Positions 55,165-63,379 of a stretch of 64,000 bases of DNA are shown here, piece by piece (the stretch's first letter is position 1; every line of letters begins with the position of its first letter). The position numbers were made by a program, and so were the translations under genes. The notes below the pieces were generated by a model, which did no database searches, was not told the origin of the DNA, and saw nothing but the letters and a program-made list of their open reading frames with translations. Source of the DNA: Larkinella terrae. Lineage in GTDB: Bacteria; Bacteroidota; Bacteroidia; Cytophagales; Spirosomataceae. The stretch is taken from assembly GCF_009668025.1 (NCBI RefSeq), contig NZ_WJXZ01000007.1:62001-126000 (forward strand). Reading direction: 5' to 3'.

Positions 55165-55226
55165 CATCACATGAAGGTTATTAATTTAAAAGTCATAAAA
55201 AAAGGTCACTTTTTGTGACCTTTTTT
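55165..55226 (+). ncRNA. Candidate small RNA or 15-codon peptide unit
   Basis: A transcript from the promoter above would be about 55-60 bases and end at the hairpin 55198-55226. It contains an ATG at 55171 with 15 codons ending TGA inside the hairpin; the predicted peptide is MKVINLKVIKKGHFL. No known family recognised. Confidence 0.3.
55198..55226. terminator. Bidirectional terminator next to pgk
   Basis: AAAAAAGGTCAC and GTGACCTTTTTT are perfect complements around a five-T loop. It lies 45 bases after the pgk stop (minus strand) and also ends any plus-strand transcript from 55165. Confidence 0.85.
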
Positions 55227-55270
55227 GTGATAATCTAAATGATAATTATAATCCGACTAATTGCGGATTG

Positions 55271-56458
55271 TTAGTCCAAAGCCGCTACGCCGGGCAGGGT
55301 TTTGCCTTCCATGTACTCCAGCAGGGCTCCTCCGCCCGTTGAAACGTAACTCACGCGGTCGCCATACCCGGCGTTGTTGACCGCCGAAGCCGAGTCGCCA
55401 CCGCCGATGAGCGAGAAAGCGCCGTTTTCTTCCGTAGCTTTGACAACAATGTCCGCAATGGCGTTGGTGCCGATGGCAAAATTTGGAAATTCGAATACGC
55501 CCATCGGGCCATTCCAGAGGATGGTTTTCGATTTACTCAACACATCGCTGAACAACGTAACGGTTTCCGGACCAATATCCAATCCCTCCCAGTCGTCCGG
55601 AATTTCACCGGTTTTTACCGTCTGGCGGTTGGCATCGTTGGAAAAACCGTCGGCAATGATGTTGTCAACCGGCAGATAAACCTGAACGCCTTTGGATTTG
55701 GCTTTTTCGAGCAGTTCGAGCGCCAGTTCCTGCTTGTCGGCTTCGAGCAGGGATTTGCCAATTTTACCGCCCTGGGCTTTCGTAAACGTATACGCCATAC
55801 CACCGCCAATGATCAGGTTATCAACTTTGTCGAGTAATTTTTCGATGATCAGAATTTTATCCGAAATTTTGGCACCACCCATGATCGCCGTAAACGGGCG
55901 CTCGGCATCTTCCAGCACGCGCTGGGCGTTGTCGAGTTCGGCCTGCATGACGTAACCGCAGACTTTATCCGTAAAAAACTGCGCAATGACGGCCGTCGAC
56001 GCGTGAGCGCGGTGGGCCGTTCCGAACGCATCGTTAACGTACACATCGCCTAGCTTCGACAATTTTTCGGCAAACGCAACGTCACCTTTCTCTTCTTCTT
56101 TGTAGAAACGCAGATTTTCCAACAACAAAATTTCGCCCGGTTTCAGCGCGTCGGCCAGTTCTTTGGCGGACTCTCCGATGCAATCATCGGCGAATTTTAC
56201 CGGCACACCCAGCATGATTGACAAAGGACCAACCAGGTGTTTCAGCGAAAATTTATCTTCAGGTCCGCCTTTGGGCCGACCCAAATGCGACATCAAAACG
56301 CACGAACCGCCGTCTTTCAGAATTTTATTGATCGTCGGCAGCGTGGCTTTCATACGGGTATCGTCCGTAATTTCAAACTTGCTGTTCAGCGGAACATTGA
56401 AATCCACCCGAATCAGGGCGCGTTTACCGGAAAAATTATAAGAATCTAAAGTTTTCAT
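55271..56458 (-). CDS. pgk: Phosphoglycerate kinase
   Basis: A 395-residue glycolytic enzyme that transfers phosphate from 1,3-bisphosphoglycerate to ADP. Signatures: '[13 protein letters not shown]' at the start, '[11 protein letters not shown]', '[15 protein letters not shown]' , '[10 protein letters not shown]', '[13 protein letters not shown]', 'WNGPMGVFE' and the C-terminal '[10 protein letters not shown]' with '[15 protein letters not shown]'. The length is normal. The frame extends to 56485; ATG 56458 gives the usual start. Single gene with its own terminator. Confidence 0.98.
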   Translation of the reverse strand: MKTLDSYNFSGKRALIRVDFNVPLNSKFEITDDTRMKATLPTINKILKDGGSCVLMSHLGRPKGGPEDKFSLKHLVGPLSIMLGVPVKFADDCIGESAKELADALKPGEILLLENLRFYKEEEKGDVAFAEKLSKLGDVYVNDAFGTAHRAHASTAVIAQFFTDKVCGYVMQAELDNAQRVLEDAERPFTAIMGGAKISDKILIIEKLLDKVDNLIIGGGMAYTFTKAQGGKIGKSLLEADKQELALELLEKAKSKGVQVYLPVDNIIADGFSNDANRQTVKTGEIPDDWEGLDIGPETVTLFSDVLSKSKTILWNGPMGVFEFPNFAIGTNAIADIVVKATEENGAFSLIGGGDSASAVNNAGYGDRVSYVSTGGGALLEYMEGKTLPGVAALD

Positions 56459-56602
56459 ACGACAGATTTCCTGATTAGTTGGCAAAATCCGCCCGAACTT
56501 AGGAGTTTTTAGGCAAATGGAACAATCACACGATCAGCTTGTTAGATTAGTGCTAATTTTACGTGTATTGATACAATTTTAGCCTTCATTTCTTACTTGA
56601 AA

Positions 56603-56635
56603 AAAACCGTACCGGGATATATCAGGTACGGTTTT
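56603..56635 (-). terminator. Rho-independent terminator
   Basis: On the minus strand AAAACCGTACC pairs with GGTACGGTTTT around an 11-base loop and is followed by TT. It would end transcripts of the cytochrome gene at 56835 and of the small remnant at 56667. Confidence 0.75.
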
Positions 56636-56666
56636 GCGGTTTTTACGTTGGTTCCGTTTATCAACT

Positions 56667-56790
56667 TCATTGTTTGTTGCCTTCCCGTTTTAAGTAGAAA
56701 TCGATTTCCGGCCTAATAAAGCGTTCATCGGGCCGCGAAAGCGACAATGCTTAATAATGCACTGATAATCAGTACGTTTACTTTTTTATG
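56667..56790 (-). pseudogene. Broken small secreted-protein ORF
   Basis: After a leader AACAACAAATACAATC the minus strand reads CAT-AAAAAA-GTA; a start codon ATG would need one more G. The frame then codes 'KKVNVLIISALLSIVAFAA', a clear signal-peptide pattern, and stops; the adjacent frame continues 'RPDERFIRPEIDFYLKREGNKQ', given in part as RPDERFIRPEIDFYL, to a TGA at 56667. One frameshift and a lost start would explain both. A terminator follows. Sequencing error is an alternative. The rest of 56486-56834 shows nothing else. Confidence 0.4.
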
Positions 56791-56834
56791 ATTGTATTTG
56801 TTGTTACTGACTAAAAGTAGTACGAATCAAACGG

Positions 56835-57434
56835 TCAGGGAGTTGGTGGAATGGCGGCCGGGACCGCATTGGAAATGGGTTTGAGCGACTTCAGATATGC
56901 AAAAACCGCTTTCATATCCGCATCGGCCATGCCAGCGTAATTGGGCCACGGCATCGGGGGCAGCAAGGGCCGACTGTTGTCCACTCCTTTAAATTTCCCC
57001 TGCCGCATGGCCTTGTTAAACTGCCCGAACGACCAGCTGCCGATACCGGTCGCGTCGGGCGTCAAATTAGCTGCGAACGATACGCCCCAGGGACCGATGA
57101 AAGCCGTGTTTTGCCCGTTGAACAACACCCACTGACCGGTTTTGACCAGATTCGGGTCATACGTTCCCAGCGGTATGGCGCTGTTGTAACCGGAAAGAAA
57201 GCGGTCCACATCGGGAACCGGGCCTTGGGGCGTCAGTTTCTTGGGGGCGTGGCAATCGGCGCAACCCATGATGCCAACCAGGTATTCGCCCCGTTTCACC
57301 AATGGGTTCTGGGCGGGGTGTTGGCGGGCCAGGGCGATGGGTTTGTCATTGACCGGTTTTGGGCTCGAAGCTGGGTTTGTAAAGGCACAAATGAGCCAGC
57401 TGGTGACAGATGCCGCCAGATAAATGCGTTTCAT
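56835..57434 (-). CDS. Exported c-type cytochrome (mono-haem)
   Basis: A 199-residue periplasmic protein with an N-terminal hydrophobic signal. The haem site C-A-D-C-H is at residues 58-62 ('GIMGCADCHAPKK'), with a likely Met ligand in 'LLPPMPWPNYAGM' near 170. 'YLVGIMGCADCHAPK' and 'MPWPNYAGMADADMKAVFAYL' match a common Bacteroidota cytochrome c class that serves as an electron shuttle or as a subunit of periplasmic dehydrogenases. The RidA gene begins 39 bases upstream on the same strand. Confidence 0.9.
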   Translation of the reverse strand: MKRIYLAASVTSWLICAFTNPASSPKPVNDKPIALARQHPAQNPLVKRGEYLVGIMGCADCHAPKKLTPQGPVPDVDRFLSGYNSAIPLGTYDPNLVKTGQWVLFNGQNTAFIGPWGVSFAANLTPDATGIGSWSFGQFNKAMRQGKFKGVDNSRPLLPPMPWPNYAGMADADMKAVFAYLKSLKPISNAVPAAIPPTP

Positions 57435-57472
57435 AATGTGTTTAGTTTTTAAAGGATTTTTACGCTGAAGGC

Positions 57473-57865
57473 TTATCTGACCGCCGTTGCCTCGATTTCA
57501 ACCATCAAGTTCGGGAAAGCCAGCGCTTTTACCTCGGTCAGCGTACTGGATGGCACGCAACCGGCTGCGCCCAGTCGGCCCATTACTTCGCCGTAAGCCG
57601 CAAAAAAGGCGTCGATGGAGGTCGTATAATAATTGAGCCGGATCACATTCGATAGTGAGTAACCTGCTTGGTGTAAAACCGTCTCCAGATTGTCGAAACT
57701 AACGCTAATTTGTCCGGCCATATCGGTCGATACGGGTTGGCCATCGGCAGTCATGGCGGCTTGCCCGGCGCAGTATAGCGTGTGGGTTGAATGGGGAACT
57801 TCGACGGCCTGCGCGTAACCCAGTTGGTTTTGCCATTGCCAGGGATTAATGATTGACTTTTGCAT
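57473..57865 (-). CDS. RidA/YjgF-family protein (enamine/imine deaminase-like)
   Basis: A 130-residue protein of the RidA superfamily, which hydrolyses reactive enamine/imine intermediates; members are trimers. 'YAQAVEVPHSTHTLYCAGQ' opens the fold, 'DNLETVLHQAGYSLSNVIRL' is the helix, and 'VPSSTLTEVKALAFPNLMVEIEATAV' (in part: LAFPNLMVEIEATA) is the last strand. The family's catalytic Arg before 'TxxV/GVxxL' is replaced here by Ser-Thr ('CVPSSTLTEVKAL'), so it may belong to the non-deaminase Rid branches. A GTAAACAACA motif lies 7 bases before the ATG. Confidence 0.87.
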   Translation of the reverse strand: MQKSIINPWQWQNQLGYAQAVEVPHSTHTLYCAGQAAMTADGQPVSTDMAGQISVSFDNLETVLHQAGYSLSNVIRLNYYTTSIDAFFAAYGEVMGRLGAAGCVPSSTLTEVKALAFPNLMVEIEATAVR

Positions 57866-57871
57866 GATTTG

Positions 57872-57881
57872 TGTTGTTTAC
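57872..57881 (-). promoter_or_regulatory. GTAAACAACA leader motif before the RidA gene
   Basis: Minus-strand copy of the 10-base leader motif, directly before the start codon. A TACTTTTG -7-like element is further upstream at 57898-57905. Confidence 0.5.
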
Positions 57882-57999
57882 GTTTGTGAATCGAATGCAA
57901 AAGTAATGCGGGCATTCCGGCCGGTATTGAAGAAATGCGACAACTGTAAAAAAGTGACAAAAGAATTTCGGAAAAGCGTTACCCGGTTTTGGGTAACGT

Positions 58000-59169
58000 T
58001 TAATACCGGTCTCCGCTGCCGCCACCACCAAAATCACCACCCCCAAACCGGAGATCGTCTTTGGGGCCTAAATGACCCGAAGTGGTTTGAACGGTGGCTA
58101 ATAATTCGGCATTGAGCAGAAATTCTTTCGGCGAATCTTCATCGGGCTGATCGGTAAAACCATTGCGGGGTACGCGGAGATAGCGTATCAGAAAAACCGC
58201 CACCAGAATCAGTGACAAACCGTTGATGGCAAGATATGCTTCCAGCGAAAACAGCGGGTGGTAATAGCGCCAGGTAGCCAGCGCCAGTCCCCAGCCAATT
58301 GCACTCATAATGAGCATCGGGCGTTCCTTCTGACGATGTCCCAGATAAAACAGAACTACCGGAACGACGATTGTCAGCGTCCAGAACAGACCCGCCCACG
58401 CAATTTCCGGTGCCTCGGTCGGGCGGTTTTCCATGATCCAGAAGTTAAGCTGGCGAACGGCAAAGTAATTGCAACTGATCAATAACAGACTCAGCGACAG
58501 CCATTCCAGCAGAATAAAATTGTCGCGCCAGTACAGCAACGCATCCCGGTTTTCGTACAAACGCGCAGCAATATACAGCCCGACGGATACCGCCATGAGG
58601 ACAAAAGGCAGGAGCTGTTTGCCGGATTGAAAATCCAGCATCCAGTCAAATAAAATCGTGACCAGCGTGCCAAAAGCCGCCATCGTCAGCAACAGGTCAC
58701 TGTAATACCAGACGCCCAGCAGGATAATTGGCAGCGCAAAACACCCATACTGCCAGAGTGAGAGGTTGTTGGGAAAAAGACCGATAATGCCCGTGGTGAC
58801 GAGCGCAACGGCCGCAACCACCATCGCATTGTCGACTCCGGAGCGGTAATATTTCCGGCGGTTGATCAGGTAGCCCGCCAGCAGTCCGACGATTATTCCA
58901 AAACCAATATTGAAGAAATGATAGAAGAGATCAACGCCGAATAATTTCGACAACGAAGTTGCCAGAAGAAAATAACTGCCGCTGATGGCAACAACTGAAA
59001 ACACGAACAAACCAATCTCGATAAAACCGTTGGAACTGCGAAAACCGACCGGAAATTTCGCCCGGATCTGGTCCATTTTCTTTTCATCCAGCAGACCCTG
59101 ACGTTGCCAGCGACCGACCTGCTCGAGGATGTATCTGTTTCGGACCCAGGTTTCGTTGTATGCTTTCAT
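58000..59169 (-). CDS. Polytopic membrane protein with Gly-rich tail, unknown function
   Basis: A 389-residue integral membrane protein with about nine to ten hydrophobic segments from residue 45 to 345 and a cytosolic helical N-terminus ('LEQVGRWQRQGLLDEKKMDQI', resembling the short N-terminal domain of DUF2157 proteins). The C-terminus is 'FGGGDFGGGGSGDRY'. No transport motif recognised. It follows the related membrane gene at 59196 by 26 bases, so the two probably form a complex. The frame reaches 59394; ATG 59169 is the natural start. Confidence 0.75.
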   Translation of the reverse strand: MKAYNETWVRNRYILEQVGRWQRQGLLDEKKMDQIRAKFPVGFRSSNGFIEIGLFVFSVVAISGSYFLLATSLSKLFGVDLFYHFFNIGFGIIVGLLAGYLINRRKYYRSGVDNAMVVAAVALVTTGIIGLFPNNLSLWQYGCFALPIILLGVWYYSDLLLTMAAFGTLVTILFDWMLDFQSGKQLLPFVLMAVSVGLYIAARLYENRDALLYWRDNFILLEWLSLSLLLISCNYFAVRQLNFWIMENRPTEAPEIAWAGLFWTLTIVVPVVLFYLGHRQKERPMLIMSAIGWGLALATWRYYHPLFSLEAYLAINGLSLILVAVFLIRYLRVPRNGFTDQPDEDSPKEFLLNAELLATVQTTSGHLGPKDDLRFGGGDFGGGGSGDRY

Positions 59170-59195
59170 CGGAATGGAGTGGTTTAAAAACCGGT

Positions 59196-60149
59196 TCAGA
59201 TTTTTCGGCTCGTTGTGGATAAGTAAACGGTTATGCCAATGCCGGTTACAATCCAGTACAGATAAGTCGCTTCGTCGTGCCAGTGCATATAGTGAAAAAC
59301 GAGGTACGTTACGCCGATGTAGCCGTAAAAGGTACTCATCAGAATGAAAAGAAAGGAATGTTCGCGCCGGGCGTACCAGTCGAAACCGGCACACGTTATA
59401 GCCAGTGCAACCGTAAAGGCGAGGTGATATTCTTTAAAATTGAACAAACCAGCCACCAGCGCCACCAGTAACAGATTGCCCGCAAACGTGAGCGTCGTTA
59501 TCGTGAAATGCCGCTTAATCCGCTGATGATCAAGAATAAAACCGCCTGCCATCAGCACCAGGCTAAGCGCAACGGCTGAGAGCAAAACCGTCATATCTTT
59601 CAGATTGCCCTTGAAATAAAACTCCAGTGGCCGGACGGTTACACCAATCCACGAAATCAAAGCCGTTAAACCCATTGCCAGAACCCCCCGGTGGTCGAAC
59701 AGATAAGCGAGAGCGATGAAGAGGAGGGCGGGTAGGAAAGTTACCAAACCGTAGCGTGTTCCAAAAAGTGTGTACTGGTATTGTAAATATCCTTCGAGCG
59801 TCAGAAAAAGCAGACAACCCAAGAGCAGTGCATAATCGCCAAATGAGGAGCGGCTGTGGCTGCGGCCCATCGAAAAGGGGCCTTTAAAGTAAATGGCATA
59901 CGCAAAACAGGCCGCGCATACCACCGCCAGCGCCAGAATGAGCAGGTTGTGGCCAATCCGGTCGATGTATTTGTAAATGAGCAGACCCGTTCCGGTCGTA
60001 AACAGCAGGATACCGGCGTAGAGCAGCGAACGTAATTCCCAATGAACCGAAAACAATTTATTGTCTTCAACGGATTGGATTACAGTACGTTGTTTTTCGC
60101 TTAGTAAATGTTGATCGGCAAGTGCCTGCAATACCCTTTTCGGGGACAT
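59196..60149 (-). CDS. DUF2157-like polytopic membrane protein
   Basis: A 317-residue membrane protein. The soluble N-terminal part ('VLQALADQHLLSEKQRTVIQS') and the following ~9 hydrophobic segments are typical of DUF2157 proteins; the function is unknown. It is the first gene of a two-gene minus-strand unit and diverges from the FAN1-like gene by 38 bases. The longer frame from 60242 overlaps that gene, so ATG 60149 is preferred. Confidence 0.75.
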   Translation of the reverse strand: MSPKRVLQALADQHLLSEKQRTVIQSVEDNKLFSVHWELRSLLYAGILLFTTGTGLLIYKYIDRIGHNLLILALAVVCAACFAYAIYFKGPFSMGRSHSRSSFGDYALLLGCLLFLTLEGYLQYQYTLFGTRYGLVTFLPALLFIALAYLFDHRGVLAMGLTALISWIGVTVRPLEFYFKGNLKDMTVLLSAVALSLVLMAGGFILDHQRIKRHFTITTLTFAGNLLLVALVAGLFNFKEYHLAFTVALAITCAGFDWYARREHSFLFILMSTFYGYIGVTYLVFHYMHWHDEATYLYWIVTGIGITVYLSTTSRKI

Positions 60150-60187
60150 ATTGATGAAAAAAAGTGTTATATCTAATAACGGTAAAG

Positions 60188-61900
60188 ATGGGCAAATGGA
60201 TTGAAAAAATGGCAACCAGACCGCAACAGATCGAACTTCCACCTAAATATTACCTCGATTATTTTCGCTACCTGATCGGTTTTGTCCGGCGTATGTACGG
60301 TCATTTACTGAACGACTCCGAGCAGGAATTTATCCGCCGGTTTGAGGCTTTGACCGAAGATGCGCAGTGTATGTATGTGCGTTTCAGCAACCGTCGGGGT
60401 ACTTTCTTTCGGGTTCAAAAACTTCAGTATAAGGAGATTGATGATCTTCCGGCTGCCGTGGGTGAGCTGTTGATCAACGGTTTTATTGAACGGCTGAACT
60501 CGCATCACGAGGTGCTGGGCGACGAGGTGCTGAACACCTTCACCAAGCCGGAACTGCTGGAATTGTTGCCGCTCGAACCGGAAGAGGTGAAGCCGCTGGC
60601 AAAAGCCAAGAAAGAAAATATTGTCCGGTACAGTCTTCACGAACTGGATTTTACCCGGATTATCGAAAGCCTGACGCGGCACGAAACCGTGGTGAAGCCT
60701 AATTTCGATGCGGAGGTCATGATGCTGAAATACCTTTTTTTTGGAACCCGTTCCGGCGACATGACCGAGTTCGTGATTCGGGATCTGGGCATGGTAACTT
60801 TCGAGCGGTACGACGAGTCGAAGCTGACGGCCCGGTTCGCTAACCGCAAAGAGGTGGAAGACAAGCTATTAATTTCGCTTACCAACGAAGAGTTCCACGA
60901 ATTGCGGGATTCGGTAACACCGCCGGAAGATGTTTTCAACTGGTTTATGAACTGGGATGAAACCAAACCGGTGTTGAGTGAAATTGCTTTGCCGGGTTAC
61001 GCCAAGCTGGTGACGCACGTCGGCGGTTTCCTGGAACGGCAGAAAATGCCCGAACAGGCCATGCAGGTCTATCAACTGACCGACCGGGTTCCGGCCCGTG
61101 AACGGCGGGTACGATTGCTGTTCCGGTCGGGGTTGACGGACGAAGCGCTGGCCCTTTGCGACGAAATTGCCCTCAATCCGCAAAACGCCGACGAGCGGTA
61201 TTTTGCCACCGATTTTCGGGAGAAAATGCTGAGTGCCGGTGAGAAAAAACGCAGTCGGAAAGCTACGACACGGTTTTTGTCCGATGCCGAAAGCGTCGGT
61301 ATTCCCGCTATATACCGGCACCACGTTGAGGCCGGGGTGATGAATCATTTTCTGGAAAATGGCTGGGAAGCGGCTTTTACCGAAAATTATCCGTGGCGCG
61401 GTTTGTTCGGGCTGGTATTCTGGGACATCATTTACGACGCCAACGTTCAGGCCATTCATCATCCGCTCCAACGGACACCTTCGGATTTTTACCTGCCCGA
61501 TTTTTACCTGAAGCGGGAAGAACTGCTGAAAAAACGGCTGGCCGATCTGAAAACCCGCGAGGATTGGAAGAAGCACATTGAGACGGTTTTTTTTGAGAAA
61601 TACGGCATAACAAATGTATTGGTCGATTGGAATGAAGAGCTGTTGAGTCTGAACCTTCAGATGGCCGATTTGCTGGAACCGAAGCAATTGGGATTAATCC
61701 TGCTGGAAATGTCCCGGAACCTTCGCGAAAACACGCGCGGTTTTCCGGATTTGCTGATCTGGAATGAGCAGGGAGACTACGAGTTTGTGGAGGTAAAGTC
61801 GCCGACCGACCACCTGGGTGCGCAGCAGCTACACTGGCTGGAATATTTTCAGATTATCGGGGTTCGTTCACGGGTCCTGCGCGTAATCTGGACGGCTTAG
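60188..61900 (+). CDS. FAN1-like VRR-NUC domain structure-specific nuclease
   Basis: A 570-residue protein matching bacterial FAN1 (KIAA1018) homologues. The N-terminal DNA-binding (SAP-like) region holds 'CMYVRFSNRRGTFFRV' and 'ALTEDAQ'; a TPR-like middle follows ('VYQLTDRVPARERRVRLLFR'); the C-terminal VRR-NUC domain has 'NTRGFPDLLIW' and 'YEFVEVKSPTDHLGAQQLHWL', with the PD-(D/E)xK residues Asp (GFPD) and Glu-x-Lys (EVK). FAN1 cuts branched DNA and acts in interstrand cross-link repair. The frame is open from a GTG at 60164; ATG 60188 or 60209 are the likely starts. A MITE-like element follows the stop. Confidence 0.92.
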   Translation: MGKWIEKMATRPQQIELPPKYYLDYFRYLIGFVRRMYGHLLNDSEQEFIRRFEALTEDAQCMYVRFSNRRGTFFRVQKLQYKEIDDLPAAVGELLINGFIERLNSHHEVLGDEVLNTFTKPELLELLPLEPEEVKPLAKAKKENIVRYSLHELDFTRIIESLTRHETVVKPNFDAEVMMLKYLFFGTRSGDMTEFVIRDLGMVTFERYDESKLTARFANRKEVEDKLLISLTNEEFHELRDSVTPPEDVFNWFMNWDETKPVLSEIALPGYAKLVTHVGGFLERQKMPEQAMQVYQLTDRVPARERRVRLLFRSGLTDEALALCDEIALNPQNADERYFATDFREKMLSAGEKKRSRKATTRFLSDAESVGIPAIYRHHVEAGVMNHFLENGWEAAFTENYPWRGLFGLVFWDIIYDANVQAIHHPLQRTPSDFYLPDFYLKREELLKKRLADLKTREDWKKHIETVFFEKYGITNVLVDWNEELLSLNLQMADLLEPKQLGLILLEMSRNLRENTRGFPDLLIWNEQGDYEFVEVKSPTDHLGAQQLHWLEYFQIIGVRSRVLRVIWTA

Positions 61901-61913
61901 GTATCAAGAAGTA

Positions 61914-62056
61914 AGAGACTGTCTAAAATTACAATTTTCCTTCTTTCGCTTTGCCCCCAACCCCCTAAAGGGGGCTTTAGCATACCGATTAAAGCCCCCT
62001 TTAGGGGGTTGGGGGCGGACCTTTACGGTAGAAGATGAGATTTTTGGACAATCTCT
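61914..62056. mobile_element. MITE-like element with inner perfect palindrome
   Basis: The outer ends AGAGACTGTCTAAAA and (inverted) AGAGATTGTCCAAAA match at 13 of 15 positions, like transposon terminal repeats. Inside, 61953-61979 and 61990-62016 are perfect 27-base complements of CCCCCAACCCCCTAAAGG type. No ORF. No clear target duplication was seen. Confidence 0.45.
61953..62016. repeat. Perfect inverted repeat, 27-base arms
   Basis: GCCCCCAACCCCCTAAAGGG... and its complement around the loop GCATACCGAT. This 'GCCCCCTTTAGGGGGTTGGGGG' sort of palindrome is, as far as I recall, widespread in Bacteroidota genomes; it may act as a terminator after the FAN1-like gene. Confidence 0.85.
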
Positions 62057-62159
62057 AACAGTGAATGAAATTTTCACTAGTACTTCTTTAAATTATATTT
62101 ATAATTAGACTAAATAATAATTTGCCGCTAGACTATTCAATTATTTTCAAATTCAAATG

Positions 62160-62167
62160 TACTTTTG
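62160..62167 (+). promoter_or_regulatory. -7 promoter element for the azurin gene
   Basis: TACTTTTG (TAnnTTTG) 55 bases before the azurin ATG, with an AT-rich region upstream. The -33 element is not distinct. Confidence 0.45.
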
Positions 62168-62222
62168 CCCGATCAATGAAGACCATTGATGTGAATTATT
62201 CAAAACAAACCACAGTTTCTCC

Positions 62223-62678
62223 ATGAAAAAAGTACAGTACCGCGTGTTAATGATGGCATTTTTAGGTTTTTTATTTATTTCGGCCTCGGCGAGTTTTGCT
62301 CAGACGAAAGTATTAACCCTAAGTGGAACGGATGCCATGCAGTTTGACACGAAAGAATTTAAAGTAAAAGCCGGACAGAAAATAAAATTAACGTTTAAAC
62401 ATGCCGGGAAATACGCCAAGCAGGCAATGGGCCACAACTTTGTGTTGTTAAAATCCGGGACTGACATTGCGGATTTTGCTTCCAAGGCTAATTTGGCGCG
62501 AGACAATGACTACATTCCAAAGTCGGAAGCATCCAAAATTATTGCCCACACCAAATTGCTGGGGGGCGGAGAGAGTGATACAATTGAATTTACGGCCCCC
62601 AAAAAAGGGGTTTATCCGTACATCTGTAGCTTTCCGGGTCACTACGGTTTAATGCAGGGAAAATTCATTGTCGAGTAA
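62223..62678 (+). CDS. Azurin-type blue copper protein
   Basis: A 151-residue periplasmic electron carrier with signal peptide 'FLFISASASFAQ'. The type-1 copper ligands are visible: His71 ('MGHNFVLL'), Cys135 ('YICSFPGHYGLM'), His140 and Met144. 'LTFKHAGKYAKQAMGHN' is a family signature. It carries electrons between periplasmic redox proteins. The c-type cytochrome gene 244 bases downstream may be a partner. Confidence 0.95.
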   Translation: MKKVQYRVLMMAFLGFLFISASASFAQTKVLTLSGTDAMQFDTKEFKVKAGQKIKLTFKHAGKYAKQAMGHNFVLLKSGTDIADFASKANLARDNDYIPKSEASKIIAHTKLLGGGESDTIEFTAPKKGVYPYICSFPGHYGLMQGKFIVE

Positions 62679-62714
62679 CCCCTTTGAGAGAATAAAACCT
62701 TCGTTTGTTTACTG

Positions 62715-62770
62715 AATAGGGAAATGCTGGGGACTATCCGTTCCGCACAGCATTCCCCTATTTTGTTTTT
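62715..62770 (+). terminator. Rho-independent terminator
   Basis: AATAGGGAAATGCTG pairs with CAGCATTCCCCTATT (one mismatch), followed by TTGTTTTT. About 37 bases after azurin. Confidence 0.8.
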
Positions 62771-62838
62771 GAGGAATTTAAACTTTTTTAAATTAAGGTT
62801 GTCTTACCGTAGCCAGGGTGGAAAAAGCCAGTAGAGTA

Positions 62839-62870
62839 TTGGTGTATATTAACGTAGCCTTTTAACTTTG
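62839..62870 (+). promoter_or_regulatory. Bacteroidota-type promoter for the small cytochrome c gene
   Basis: TTG (62839-62841), a 21-base spacer and TAACTTTG (62863-62870) match the consensus well. Start of transcription near 62877, leader about 46 bases. Confidence 0.65.
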
Positions 62871-62922
62871 CTAGCCCAATACTCGTTGGTCATTTTAACT
62901 CACAGCTTTTAATCGACTTTAC

Positions 62923-63306
62923 ATGAAAAAAACGTTTGGAATGCTTCTCGCGGTTGCTCTTACCGCAGTCATTTCCGCTAGCAACGCCCAGGCTCAGACC
63001 GTGATCCCCGAGGACGTTAAAGCATTACTCCAGAAAAACATCTGTCTGGCTTGCCATAATCCGGACACGCGTTTAGTCGGTCCCCCGTATAAAGAGGTTG
63101 CAAAGAAAAAATATACCGACGCTCAGATTGTTGAACTGATTTATGACCCCAAACCAGAACACTGGCCAGGTTATCCGCCGATGGCTGCGCTGAAAAACGT
63201 TCCGAAAGATGAAGCGTTGAAGATTGCGGCCTGGATCAATTCACTCGATGGTGGTGCAAAAAAAGATGGGGCTAAAAAACCGGCTGCCAAGAAAAAGGCC
63301 ACCTAA
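62923..63306 (+). CDS. Small c-type cytochrome with Lys/Ala-rich tail
   Basis: A 127-residue periplasmic protein with signal peptide 'LAVALTAVISASNAQAQ'. The haem site C-L-A-C-H is at residues 41-45 and the likely Met ligand is in 'GYPPMAALKNV'. 'IAAWINSLDGG' is the C-terminal helix of cytochrome c551/c552-type proteins. The last 20 residues are almost only Lys and Ala ('KKDGAKKPAAKKKAT'), unusual for the class; they could contact acidic partners or the membrane. Confidence 0.93.
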   Translation: MKKTFGMLLAVALTAVISASNAQAQTVIPEDVKALLQKNICLACHNPDTRLVGPPYKEVAKKKYTDAQIVELIYDPKPEHWPGYPPMAALKNVPKDEALKIAAWINSLDGGAKKDGAKKPAAKKKAT

Positions 63307-63323
63307 GGAACGACCGGAAAAAC

Positions 63324-63351
63324 GTAGAGACGCGATTAATCGCGTCTCTAC
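63324..63351. repeat. Perfect 28-base palindrome
   Basis: GTAGAGACGCGATT is followed directly by its complement AATCGCGTCTCTAC. A related 20-base palindrome is at 63431-63450, followed by CTAC. Confidence 0.85.
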
Positions 63352-63379
63352 CCATAAATTTCGAAACTGATTGGAATAA

